64,000 nucleotides of DNA from Romanomermis culicivorax (lineage: Eukaryota; Nematoda; Enoplea; Mermithida; Mermithidae): positions 248,001 to 312,000 of the forward strand of contig CAWUHX010000250.1 in NCBI GenBank assembly GCA_963922205.1. Reading direction: 5' to 3'. The translations under genes and the position numbers were made by a program. Positions 25,025 to 34,165 of this stretch are shown here, piece after piece; position 1 is the first letter of the stretch, and each line of letters starts with the position of its first letter. The notes beneath the pieces are model-generated. The model was not told the DNA's origin. It ran no database searches and was given only the letters and a program-made list of their open reading frames with translations.

Positions 25025-25041
25025 GGAGTTAAAAGCCACCA
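25025..25041 (-). promoter_or_regulatory. candidate primer binding site
   Basis: On the minus strand TGGTGGCTTTTAACTCC begins 2 nt after the element's 9-nt terminal repeat and 84 nt before the gag ATG. TGG at this spot is the usual start of a tRNA primer binding site. I could not match the tRNA. Confidence 0.5.
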
Positions 25042-25052
25042 CTTGTTGTGCA

Positions 25053-25057
25053 TTAGA
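25053..25057. repeat. target site duplication TTAGA, right copy
   Basis: The five bases directly follow the CA end of the retrotransposon and match 10989-10993. Confidence 0.9.
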
Positions 25058-25323
25058 GGCTATAGGAAACCCATTATGTAAAATGTTATTCACTTTACCT
25101 CGGAAACTCTCCTACCATACACCTCCGGAAGAATCAGATGATCATGCAGTTAGTAGTGTCAAGCAGTTGAATAAACCACTTGTGAAAGGTGTTGATTTAT
25201 TTTCAAGTGGTGCCGAGGAAGATATCAAAGACAATTCATTCTTTAATAAAGGAAACTCGACAGAAAAGAAGATACGGCGCAAAGCTAGAGCACTTAGACG
25301 GTATACTCCTTTGTACTAGAGCG

Positions 25324-26433
25324 ATGAACACCTTACTTTCGAAATTATACAAAAATTTACACGGAAATCCCTCAGCTTTTTCTAGTATTGAAAAATTATA
25401 TGCTGAAGCTAGAAAGCACCGTAAAACAATTACACGTAAAAATGTTAAAGATTGGCTTTCAAAACAAGGTAGTTATACTCTACATAAACAAGTCAACAAA
25501 AAATTTTCACGTAATCGTATTTATGTTACAGCTATGGATCAACAATGGGAAATTGATTTGGCAGATATGTCTTCTTTAGCAGATTTTAACGATGGATACA
25601 AATTTATGCTTACATGTATAGATGTATTAAGTAAATACGCATGGGTTGAACCCTTAAAATCAAAACACTCAAAGAATGTTTGCGATGCTTTTCAAAATAT
25701 TTTAAAAAGAGGTCGAATCCCTTGGAGAGTGCGCAGCGATAAAGGAAAAGAATTTGTCAACAAAGATTTCCAAAAATTATTGAAAACTAACGATATACAT
25801 TTTTTTACTTCTCAAAACGAAGACATTAAATGTTCAATAGTGGAACGGTTTAATAGAACTTTAAAAACTAAATTATTTAAATATTTTACAGAGTTTACCA
25901 CTTATAAATGGATTGATATTTTACCTGCAGTTGTTTCCAACTACAATCACTCTGTTCATAGATCTATTAAGGAAAAACCTATTAATGTAGATTATTCTAA
26001 CGAAAAAATTATATGGCAAAGACTCTACCCTGAAAGATTATACACTAGAAAGTCTAAGATTGATATAGGAGATTACGTGCGAATTAGTAAACATAGAGGT
26101 GTATTTGACAAAGGTTATTTACCTCAATGGAGTGAAGAAGTTTTCAAAGTAAAACATATTGTGAAGACCCGAAATCATATACTTTATACAATTCAAGATC
26201 TGGAAGGCGAAGATATAGAAGGACGTTTTTATGAAAAAGAACTACAGAAAATCGATTTTAATCCTAATATCAAAGAATACAAAATTGAAAAGGTTTTGAA
26301 GACTAAACGATTACCAGATGGTCAGAATAGAGTACTTGTGAAGTGGTGGGGTTATCCTGAAAAATTCAACAGTTGGATTTTAGAAAAGGATATACAAAAC
26401 GACGAGGACGACGATTACGATGAACAACTTTGA
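25324..26433 (+). CDS. INT: Polinton retrovirus-type integrase with chromodomain
   Basis: This 369-aa enzyme is expected to insert element DNA into the host genome. The start is the ATG at 25324, 5 nt after the stop of the split gene. An N-terminal helical region is followed by the catalytic core with Asp in WEIDLADM, Asp in VRSDKGKEF and Glu in IVERFNRT, an intact D-D-35-E set. An SH3-like segment ([12 protein letters not shown]) follows. The C-terminal chromodomain is seen as [19 protein letters not shown] and SWILEKDIQ, with its aromatic residues present; it probably directs insertion to modified histones. The gene overlaps the protease gene by 14 nt. Confidence 0.93.
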   Translation: MNTLLSKLYKNLHGNPSAFSSIEKLYAEARKHRKTITRKNVKDWLSKQGSYTLHKQVNKKFSRNRIYVTAMDQQWEIDLADMSSLADFNDGYKFMLTCIDVLSKYAWVEPLKSKHSKNVCDAFQNILKRGRIPWRVRSDKGKEFVNKDFQKLLKTNDIHFFTSQNEDIKCSIVERFNRTLKTKLFKYFTEFTTYKWIDILPAVVSNYNHSVHRSIKEKPINVDYSNEKIIWQRLYPERLYTRKSKIDIGDYVRISKHRGVFDKGYLPQWSEEVFKVKHIVKTRNHILYTIQDLEGEDIEGRFYEKELQKIDFNPNIKEYKIEKVLKTKRLPDGQNRVLVKWWGYPEKFNSWILEKDIQNDEDDDYDEQL

Positions 26434-26911
26434 ATTGACATATTATGCGCAACAAGATGAGCTATTATCACAAAATTTTTTAGGAGTTTTTGCTTGCGAT
26501 ACTCTACCGAAGATAGTTAAAAGACCAGCGGCTTTAATTGCAAACACCGATACATCTTTTCAAAAAGGAAGTCATTGGATAGCTATGTATTTTGATAATG
26601 CTAACTCTGTATATTATTTTGATTCTTATGGCTTACCACCAGTTATTCCTGCTTTTATAAATTATATTAACAAAAATGCTTTAATAATATATACAAATAA
26701 GAAACATTTACAAAATTTTAATAGTAGGGTTTGTGGTATATATACTTTATTTTTTTTGTATTATAAAGTGCGACATGTTCCTATGTATAAAATGTTTAAA
26801 AGTTTTAGTAACACAAATTTTGTTTATAATGATAAATTGATTTGTAAGTTTTTTCATTATAAATTTTCTGTAAAAGGTCACTTGCGAAATAAATTATGTA
26901 CACGTTTGTAA
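26420..26911 (+). CDS. PRO: adenain-like cysteine protease
   Basis: This 163-aa protein fits the adenovirus-type maturation protease of Polintons, which processes capsid proteins. Catalytic His lies in GSHWIAMYF, the acidic residue in YYFDSYG, and the nucleophile Cys in [12 protein letters not shown]. The N-terminus has the family pattern of a short helix followed by a [11 protein letters not shown] strand. Length matches the family (about 160-200 aa). The start overlaps the end of the integrase gene. Confidence 0.88.
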   Translation: MNNFELTYYAQQDELLSQNFLGVFACDTLPKIVKRPAALIANTDTSFQKGSHWIAMYFDNANSVYYFDSYGLPPVIPAFINYINKNALIIYTNKKHLQNFNSRVCGIYTLFFLYYKVRHVPMYKMFKSFSNTNFVYNDKLICKFFHYKFSVKGHLRNKLCTRL

Positions 26912-26939
26912 AAAGTTAACTCCTTCTATATGTATTTAT

Positions 26940-27083
26940 ATATATATATCAATTTTACTCTACTTTGATAGCTCCGCCTCCTTTATATTTTTGTATAACT
27001 TTATTGGTTATTTTAGTAGCTCCGCCTTTTTATAAATTTATAACTGAGTGATTAGTTGTTAAATAAAAATTTTTTATTTTGAA
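26940..27083 (+). promoter_or_regulatory. candidate late promoter with repeated GC-box and TATA motifs
   Basis: The motif AGCTCCGCCTCCTTTATA (about 26969) recurs as AGCTCCGCCTTTTTATAAA (about 27020), 50 bp apart, directly upstream of the capsid gene cluster. Related CTCCTCCT blocks occur in the divergent region near 6495 and 6570. Role inferred from repetition and position. Confidence 0.4.
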
Positions 27084-27392
27084 ATGGATAGTAGTAATAG
27101 TACGCATTCAGAAACGTCTCGCATTAGCGTTTGGGAGTTTTTTGGAAAACGTCTACCTCGAAACGAAGTGGTTTTCTTCAGTCAGGTCATACTAATATAC
27201 ATTGTAGTCATTACAGCTATAATAAATTTGTCTCTCTACAATAATAATACACAATTGTGGGTTGGTCTTTTGTGCGCTTGTATAGGATATTTATTACCTA
27301 GCCCCGTACCGACCATATTACAGTCATCTAATTCATTGAAGACCGTACCTATAGCAACAGCAAACAACATTATAAATAATGACAACCTTTGA
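27084..27392 (+). CDS. small two-TM Polinton membrane protein
   Basis: The 102-aa product has two hydrophobic segments (about residues 29-52, FFSQVILIYIVVITAIINL, and 56-72, LWVGLLCACIGYLL) after a KRLPRNE basic motif. Such short two-TM proteins are commonly found upstream of the penton gene in Polintons. No function is established. It overlaps the next gene by 14 nt. Confidence 0.7.
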   Translation: MDSSNSTHSETSRISVWEFFGKRLPRNEVVFFSQVILIYIVVITAIINLSLYNNNTQLWVGLLCACIGYLLPSPVPTILQSSNSLKTVPIATANNIINNDNL

Positions 27393-28224
27393 AGATCAAT
27401 TTTATATCACATTACCTAGTAATAGCAAAAATGGAAACAAACCCTCTGATTTTTCAGCCCATCTACCTTACCGTTTAAAACTAGATGGAAGCTGGGAGGT
27501 AGGACTAAGCGAAATAATATACCCCTATAGTTGGGCTACATTTACCAATCATGGTGGAGATAATGTAATAACGTTAACTACGGATGGTGTCGGAAATAAG
27601 GTCAAAAAAATTAAAGTAATAGTTTTTGAAAAACATTACTTTACCATATCTGAATTAATTGAAGAGTTGAATGCAAAAGTTGGAGCAGCTATTGCCGGAA
27701 CTAACATGGAAATCATGTTTTCATACGATGAACATAGTAGAGGATTAGTTAATTTGAAAATAAAAAGTGGTACAATCTTACGTAAAATCGAAATAAGCAA
27801 AGGATTAATGGAGCTTCTCGGATTTGGCGCTACCAATACTGAGGCCTATGCAACTGCTGATGATTTTTTAAATAGAGCTGTGAATATTAACTTATATACT
27901 GTTGGAGAGAAACCTCCAAAAAATTCTAACACACATATTCCACCATCCAAAGCTGTTTTTCTTGCCGAGCCTGGAACTAATCATTTATACATGTTAGGTA
28001 TTCAACCACCAAATTTGAATGATTTACAGAATTTTTATGTTTACTGTAATATTATTGAAAATCAGATTGTTGGGAATACTTTAGCACCGCTTTTACGTAT
28101 AGTAAATGTTCAGGGAAAATACAAAGATAATGTGAGTCGATTATATGAAACACCTCACTATATACCAATTCAATTGAAAGAAATTACAGTACTCAAGATT
28201 AATATAAAAAACAGTATGAATTAG
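27379..28224 (+). CDS. minor capsid protein, penton-like single jelly roll
   Basis: This 281-aa protein starts with TFEDQFYITLPSNSK and has the SWEVGLSEIIYP motif typical of Polinton penton-type proteins. Beta-rich sequence continues throughout, with no TM segment. It would form the capsid vertices. Length and its place directly before the pVI-like and major capsid genes match the family. It is intact and intronless. Confidence 0.85.
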   Translation: MTTFEDQFYITLPSNSKNGNKPSDFSAHLPYRLKLDGSWEVGLSEIIYPYSWATFTNHGGDNVITLTTDGVGNKVKKIKVIVFEKHYFTISELIEELNAKVGAAIAGTNMEIMFSYDEHSRGLVNLKIKSGTILRKIEISKGLMELLGFGATNTEAYATADDFLNRAVNINLYTVGEKPPKNSNTHIPPSKAVFLAEPGTNHLYMLGIQPPNLNDLQNFYVYCNIIENQIVGNTLAPLLRIVNVQGKYKDNVSRLYETPHYIPIQLKEITVLKINIKNSMN

Positions 28225-28430
28225 CTTATACCCTTTCAGTTTGGGAATGTTATAGTTAAATTACATTTTCGGCGACGTACTCCTTTATTCCTATAAGCAT
28301 AGTATCAAATTTTTATTTACTCATTCATTCATTTGCATTTGGACACGTTGTCGTCAGGTTGAATTTTCGCAAACGCTCTTAATTAATTAATTCATTTAGT
28401 TGTTGTTCCTTTTGATTTTCAAAGCAAAAT

Positions 28431-28945
28431 ATGCATACCGTATTTATTCCTGAAACCGTTGATTACTGGATCAAAATTTATCAACATAGTATTCAAGATA
28501 ATCAATTTCAATTAGGTGGTAGTTTAGAAGGTTTTCGAGCAGCATACCCGTATTATTATAGACATCAAGGAGCTGGAGTTGGTAATTTTTTTAAGAGTTC
28601 GTGGCGTCTAGCTATGCCTTTGTTAAAATCTGCAGGAAAGCATGCACTTGCTGCAGGTTCCAAAATTGCAGGTGATGTTGTAGAAGGTCGTTCTTTTAAA
28701 GAAAGTGTTGCTGAGCATGGACGAAACGCAGCTGGTAGCTTATTACACGAAACGGGCGAGCGCATTCATAAAGGAAAAGGTTTAGGGAAGCTTAAACATA
28801 TAATTTCTAAAAGTTAAATGATGGTCAGCGTCAACAACATCAACATCAAAAACAACATAAACGTAAACACCTGAAACGACGTTCCTCATTCTTAAAAAAG
28901 ACTCCACGTAGAGTAGTCAGTTTCAAGGATATCTATTCAAAATGA
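28431..28945 (+). CDS. pVI-like virion protein, apparently frameshifted near its C-terminus
   Basis: The first frame (28431-28817, 128 aa) has an N-terminal virion-peptide-like part, then GAGVGNFFKSSWRLAMPLL and an amphipathic, Ala/Gly-rich region (KHALAAGSKIAGDVVEG). This is the pattern of the membrane-active pVI/pX-like protein of Polintons. After its stop, a different frame (28811-28945) encodes a strongly basic tail with no ATG of its own (KHLKRRSSFLKK, ending VVSFKDIYSK). Its stop overlaps the major capsid ATG as ATGA. Relatives usually carry such a basic tail in one ORF. I infer a 1-nt indel between about 28802 and 28817, but programmed frameshifting cannot be excluded. Confidence 0.6.
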
Positions 28946-30340
28946 GTAAATTTATTGATGCTGCGTCGTCTCCTAGTAGTAAAACGGAGTTAGATTTATT
29001 TACCGTACCTCCAACACAAGTTGCTATTCGTAGAAGTTTTTGGTCTGAAATTCAGTTACAAAATCCTTGTACTAATGAAGGACCTTACGAGTTTGTTATT
29101 TCACCTGATTCATATATGTTGGACTTATCAAAAAATTTTATATATTTTACTATTCGAATTACGAAAGCTAATGGCGCTGCTTGCACTTTAACAGCAGACG
29201 CCAACAATAACCTTACTGGAAATGTTGTAGCACCAATTAATTTGATCGGCAAAACATTTTTTAAACAGATCAAGATGTACTTAAATGGAAAATTAATATC
29301 TGACAGGTAAGTTTTATAGTTAAATGTATGTTTACCTTTTTTTAATTTTAACATTTTAACATTTCAGTGGGGATAGATACGCTTACAGATCTTATTTGGA
29401 AACGGAATTGAACTATGGTCGTGATGCTAAGTCGACACATGTTGCAGCTGCTGGTTATGCTTTTGAAAATGGCGATGTTCTCGATATAAAGAAAAACAAG
29501 GGTGCTTTGGAAAGAGTTCAGATGTTCAAAAACAGTGCAGTTGTTGAATTAATGGCTCCTATACACGCCGATCTATTTATGCAAGAACGTTTTCTATTGA
29601 ATCAATGTACTTTGAAAATTGATTTATACAGACATAGAGATGATTTTTGCTTGCAAAAATTTATATCTACTGACAACGAAGCTTATAAAATCGAGGTTAA
29701 AAGCATGTCTCTATTTATTAAAAAAGTTGAAGTTGCGGATAATATCAATCTAGCTATTGAATCCATGTTACAAAATACAGCTGCAAAATACCCTATTTGT
29801 CGATGTCATGTTACAAGTCTATACATAACAACTAGTCGTCGCTCAGCTCCTCTGAACTCATTGTTCACAGGTCCTTTACCTCGTCGTCTCGTTGTGGTGC
29901 TCGTTGATGGTTCGGCTGCTAGGGGTGATTATAATCAAAGCCCCTTCAATTTTAAGCATTTCGGATTAAACGAGATTAAAATAACAAGTGGTACTACAAC
30001 CTTACCTACAACACCATATATGCTAAATTTTAAAGAAAACAAATATTTGCGCACTTTTGTACAATTATTTGAGGGTGTAGGAATCGGTACAGATAACAAG
30101 GGTAATGAAATTACTCGAAATTCTTTTACAACGCATAACACCATTTTTGTTTTTGATTTGACTCCTTGCGGTATGGATGGTAATTTTTGGGAACTCGTAC
30201 GTGAAGGAACCACTAGTTTACAGATGAATTTTGGAGAGGATATACCGGATGGCGGTATTGAAGCACTTATATACGCAGAATTTGACTCTCTCGTAATGAT
30301 TGATAAAAATCGTGAAACCTTTACAGATTGTAGTATTTAA
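28942..30340 (+). CDS. MCP: major capsid protein (double jelly roll), 2 exons
   Basis: Exons 28942-29306 and 29368-30340 flank a 61-bp GT-AG intron (GTAAGT...TTTCAG). The joined length is 1338 nt, 445 aa, and the phase is exact. The sequence is beta-rich, with family landmarks TVPPTQVAIRRSFW at the N-terminus, LMQERFLLNQC in the middle and FDLTPCGMDG near the C-terminus. It would form the hexon-type capsomers. The second exon alone lacks the essential N-terminal strand, so the splice is needed for a full product. Order and orientation fit Polintons. Confidence 0.88.
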
Positions 30341-31302
30341 ATACGTTATATTTATATGTACATTTCATCTCATTTTTTTATAATAAAAAATCACTTATAG
30401 TTGTTTATACACTCCTTCTCTTTAGCTATTGTTTAGAAATATTCTTTTAATTTATTCCTAATTATAAATGAACTTCCTTTTATTACTCCTTCTTTCCTTT
30501 ATTTTCTCCTTTAATTCTACAGTACTATGTAATTATCTTGTACATTCTTTTTACCCTAAGACCTGTTTGTGCATATTCTCTACATATCGTTTACTCGTAC
30601 ATCTCTAAATATCTGACAACAGTAAACCCTTTTTTATATTCCCGAAGTTGACACATACACGCACACACACACTCATTGTAGAACTCTAAAGAAATTACCT
30701 TTACTATTAAACGCAATAAATAAAAAATTTTATTAATTTTAATTCAATTTAATTTATTTGAAACAAAATATATATATATATATATACAAAATTTAAAACA
30801 AAATAGAATAAATTATACATGTATACAAAATTTAAAAACAAAATAAAATATACATATATACATCCGCCTTCGCCGCCGCCGCCGCCGTCGCACCCCACGC
30901 TAGAGGTTTCACGCGTATCCACTAAAATTTTTACAAATTTTAATAACTATTTTAGTTAAACAAAAATTTTTACTCTAATATATCATTTAACTGTTAAGTA
31001 ATAGGTACAAGATCTATCAATAGCCTTTATTTTATCGTAAAATTTTATCGTATAAATCGTGTAAATAATTGAAAGCTTCTAGAATATTCTAGAAATGTTG
31101 TTTGTTAAGTTTTAGACAACTCAGCTATATACCATACATTAATATACATGAATTAGAAATCTGTAACATGTTGCAGTTAGCACATTTTAACCTATGCATA
31201 TTTATCTTGAAATATTGTAGTAAAAGCTTATAATAATTTTACTCTCATTAAATATAAAATTTATATGTCTACAATGTGTTTTAACTATAACATCTGAACT
31301 TA
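30341..31302. other. AT-rich noncoding region
   Basis: About 960 bp with no supported gene. It holds a CA run (30656-30672), a TA run (30769-30785), a repeated ACAAAATTTAAAACAAAATA block (30784 and 30827) and a GCC-repeat GC island (30863-30900). It probably contains the polyadenylation region of the capsid transcript. Confidence 0.6.
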
Positions 31303-31728
31303 CTAGAAACGCGGCAGCGCTAGTTTTACCCTCTCCTCAACGTAGCGACCGTCGGCGTTTTCCCATTCAGCCCTCGCACCTGGGGGGAGGATATTCCACA
31401 GGTGCGAGGCTAGGTGGCCGTCGACCAGCGAAGGGTTTTCAAACATCCGGCGTAGACGTTTCATGAAACCCCAAAAGGGTTTCTGTCTAGCCGGATATTC
31501 AACCCCTCGCTGGCTTTTCCACCAGCTCTTGAAGTCCGTCGAGGCCTCCTCCCAGAAGACGGACGCCCACGCATCAATGTCGGCCATCGTTAAAAACGGC
31601 TCTAAATTAATAATAATAAAATAGTATACATATTAATTTTTAATTCAAAATATTTGTAAAATCAATGTACCGTAAGCCTCGTAGGCGGCTCTCAACGTCG
31701 AAATAAACGTAACGAAAACGGCTTCCAT
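31303..31728 (-). CDS. second HMG-box-like protein, 2 exons, GC-rich
   Basis: Exons 31728-31671 and 31601-31303 join across a 69-bp intron to give 118 aa (357 nt, in frame). Residues about 60-115 follow the HMG-box pattern: helix 1 RQKPFWGFMKRLRRMFENP, then LASHLWNILPPGARAEW and a final helix ENADGRYVEE with the usual Trp, Pro turn and Tyr. It is the only leftward gene at the right end and its GC content is far above its neighbours, suggesting separate origin. It pairs in kind with the gene at 9492-9960. DNA binding is inferred. Confidence 0.55.
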
Positions 31729-31872
31729 TGGTAGTCTCGGGTGTCGCGCGCAAGTACAAAAATAAGAATGGTTCTTCTTCTTCTATTTTTTCTATTTATA
31801 CCTCTTTACCCTCATTAAACCTTTTCCGGTTTTTTCTGCTTTTTGGTTGAATCTTTTCGGTTTTTCTTTGAA

Positions 31873-32016
31873 GGTTCTATCAAAATAACAATAATCACCA
31901 CCTTAATTGTTTTGGTATTGCATCTCTTTAAAGGTTTTAGGCTCTAGGTTATTCTAGAAAACTATCAAAATAACAATAATCACCACCTTAATTATTTTGG
32001 TAAAGCATCTCTTGCT
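31873..32016. repeat. two direct copies of a 55-bp sequence
   Basis: The block CTATCAAAATAACAATAAT followed by CACCACCTTAATT and a TTTTGGTA..GCATCTCTT end occurs at about 31876 and again at about 31965, with about 30 bp between copies. Confidence 0.8.
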
Positions 32017-32215
32017 ACCGTGTTTTATAGAACCTTTGACCTTTTCTAGCATTTCTAATTGGTTTTATGATCTAAATGGCTTCAGCTGTCTAACCTTTCT
32101 ATGTTTGCTCTGGGAAACACTCTGTATACAAAACCGCATCTACCTACATAAATCATCCAATATAATGTATTAATTTCCGATATGTAGAATAACGTTCATG
32201 TATTGATGATTTAGT

Positions 32216-32272
32216 TCTTTTCTTTTTTCTTTTTCTTTTCTTTTTCTTTTTCTTTTCTTTTCTTTTCTTCAA
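32216..32272. repeat. TTTTC microsatellite
   Basis: Uninterrupted TTCTTTT/TTTTC repeats, pyrimidine only. No gene. Confidence 0.85.
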
Positions 32273-32349
32273 ATGTTTTTGAGGTATCAATTACTTTTTA
32301 CATCTAGAATATTTTTCATCTCAACTGTTCACTTTTCTACATGTGCTTT

Positions 32350-32720
32350 ATGCCCATTCTTTTGGGTCATTTTTCTATAAAAGAATTTGATCATTTACGA
32401 TTTTATAAGTATAAACCCGTAGGAATAATGTTTCAAGTTTTATAGACTCTTAGAGTTTGTATATGTGGAATTGAGCATTCTGATCTAAAAGACCGTTCTA
32501 ATTTGGACGATCGTTCAGTATGCAGGGCTTCCGATTAGCTTTTCTGTGAACCTGCAGACCGCGCACCTCTTATTTTGGAGCCCGAGGGCGCGTTTTTTGA
32601 AGGACTTCCTCCGTGGGCGGAGGGGGTCAATTTTATAAATGAATTCTTTCTTTTATGTTTTCCATTTTTTGTTCACGTTATTATTTTTGTATTTAGACTA
32701 CAATATTTTAGTGATAAACA
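32350..32720. repeat. degenerate third TIR unit, right side only
   Basis: The same sequence of landmarks seen in the TIR units recurs in diverged form: a TCATTTTTCTATAAAAGA block, ACCCGTAGGAATAATGTTTCA, a CGATCGTTCAG palindrome core at about 32509, a TGGGCGGAGG hairpin block, and TTTTCCATTTTTTGTTCA at about 32660. It lies just inside the right TIR, and no counterpart is seen inside the left TIR. I infer an old unit left after TIR expansion or recombination. Confidence 0.65.
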
Positions 32721-32745
32721 AAAATAAAATAGTGTTTCAAAAGTT

Positions 32746-33940
32746 TTATAATAAAATAGAATGTTGCATTGAATTAAAAATTTTTGATACGTAAAGATTT
32801 CTTAACTCGTCAAATTTTCCGCACGCTTTTTACGACCTTCTCGTTTGGTCATCTTTCTATAAAAGACCTTTTTTGTCTACATGCTTTTTACGGCCAGCTC
32901 GCTCTGGTCATTTTTATAAAAGACCTTCTTGGTCATTTTTGGCAGAACATCAAAATTTATACGCATGCACCCGTAAGGATAATGTTTCATCGCGTAATGA
33001 CTCTCCCGATATTTTACTCATTAAACAGACCATTACTGACCAGATTGACCGTTCTGACATTTGTTGACTTGAACGATCGTTCAGAAAATGGGACCTCCGA
33101 AATATATTTACACCTGCAGGTGGCACCCTTTTGACAAAGGGGGTCGGGGGTGCAAATTTTTGAGGGCTTCCTCTTCCCAGAGGGGAAGCCGTTTTTACAC
33201 ACAATCGCTTCTTATTTCTTTTCCATTTTTTGTTCATTTTAGTTTTCCTTTTTGCGTTCATCATTGATTTTCCTTGTCATCTACAGTAACACATCTATTA
33301 CCCTAATTCCTCCATTACCATAATAGAAAAATTTACCGTAATTCTACTATTACCGTAATTCCCGAATCTGTATCCTTTACCGTACGTCAACTCTCCAAAT
33401 TTTCTACACGCTTTTTACGACCAGCTCGTTTGGTCATCTTTCTATAAAAGACCTTATTTGTCTACATACTTTTTACGGCCAGCTCGCTCTGGTCATTTTT
33501 ATAAAAGACCTTCTTGGTCATTTTTGGCAGAACATCAAAATTTATACGCATGCACCCGTAAGGATAATGTTTCATCGCGTAATGACTCTCCCCATATTTT
33601 ACTCATTAAACAGACCATTACTGACCAGATTGACCGTTCTGACATTTGTTGACTTGAACGATCGTTCAGAAAATGGGACCTCCGAAATATATTTACACCT
33701 GCAGGTGGCACCCTTTTGACAAAGGGGGTCCGGGGTGCAAATTTTTGAGGGCTTCCTCTTCCCAGAGGGGAAGCCGTTTTTACACACAATCTCTTTTTAT
33801 TTCTTTTCCATTTTTTGTTCATTTTAGTTTTCCTTTTTGCGTTCATCATTGATTTTCCTTTTCGACCCACAGTAACACATTTATTACCATAATCGAAAAA
33901 TTATCGTAATTCTACTATTACGGTAACTCTAGAACATACA
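32746..33940. repeat. right Polinton TIR, internally duplicated
   Basis: This is the reverse complement of the left TIR. Two tandem units are visible (about 32830-33370 and 33371-33940), with the palindrome GAACGATCGTTC at about 33072 and 33658. The stretch around 32746-32800 matches the innermost left TIR next to the polymerase stop. The outermost shared sequence is CTCTAGAACATAC at about 33928-33940, which corresponds to window position 1 on the left. Confidence 0.9.
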
Positions 33941-33949
33941 TTTTTAACC

Positions 33950-34165
33950 GTACGACCTATAAATCGACCTATATGTTTACTGTACGACCTATAAATCGAT
34001 GAAGAAATTAACCGTATATGTTTACTGTACGACCTGTAAATCCGACAAAAGCCAATCGTGTATGTTTACTGTACGACCTATAAATCGGCAAAAAGTGACA
34101 AATTATAGGTCGTACACAAAAGATAGGAGTATCCTTAAGCGTACGACCTATACGGGCCGGCCTTA
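33950..34165. repeat. tandem repeat next to the right TIR
   Basis: A motif close to TATGTTTACTGTACGACCTATAAATCG recurs three times (about 33972, 34018 and 34054). Extra ACGACCTATAAATCG and GTACGACCTATA copies occur at about 33953 and 34142, and an inverted copy (TTATAGGTCGTAC) at about 34105. It could be the true outer tip of the Polinton or flanking DNA; the left counterpart is outside the window. Confidence 0.7.

Larger units (their letters stand above)
10994..25052 (-). mobile_element. Ty3/gypsy retrotransposon with extra exonuclease-like ORF
   Basis: The 14,059-bp insertion begins TG and ends CA, and is flanked by perfect TTAGA duplications (10989-10993 and 25053-25057). Gag-pol has the Ty3/gypsy order protease, reverse transcriptase, RNase H, integrase. 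A long second ORF lies downstream of pol. Both ORFs are open, so the insertion is young. The 5' end (right) lacks an LTR: only the 9-bp TGTTGTGCA at 25044-25052 matches the terminal 9 bp at 10994-11002. The element is reversed relative to the Polinton structural genes. Confidence 0.93.
10398..25319 (+). pseudogene. Polinton protein gene split by Ty3 insertion
   Basis: The 5' part (10398-10993) and 3' part (25058-25319) belong to one ORF. With the insertion and one copy of the target duplication removed, the pieces total 858 nt (285 codons plus stop) in frame, with no other lesion. The N-terminal part is helical and charged, with a YRNELERIL...EEQYKMYSQ helix pair. The C-terminal part is basic (KKIRRKARALRRY). 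A decayed relative lies inside the hexokinase intron at 49737-50364. Function unknown; its position beside the integrase and capsid genes suggests a structural or core role. Confidence 0.85.
1..33940. mobile_element. Polinton/Maverick element (left tip cut by window edge)
   Basis: Long terminal inverted repeats (1-1128 and about 32746-33940) bracket the diagnostic Polinton gene set: protein-primed family B polymerase, FtsK/HerA-type packaging ATPase, retrovirus-type integrase with chromodomain, adenovirus-type cysteine protease, penton-like minor capsid and double-jelly-roll-type major capsid. Removing the 14.06 kb Ty3 insertion leaves about 19.9 kb, a normal Polinton size. The polymerase runs leftward from about 5.9 kb and nearly all other genes run rightward. 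Several genes have short spliceosomal introns. The left outer boundary and target duplication lie outside the window. The right boundary could extend to about 34150, because unusual tandem repeats follow the recognisable TIR. Confidence 0.95.

Noticed and set aside
25025-25041. A tRNA gene
   Set aside because: Only a short primer-binding-like stretch is present, with no cloverleaf.
1-34000. Free DNA virus genome
   Set aside because: The Polinton lies next to other transposons and a host gene, holds a retrotransposon, and has nuclear introns, so an integrated element is the simpler reading.
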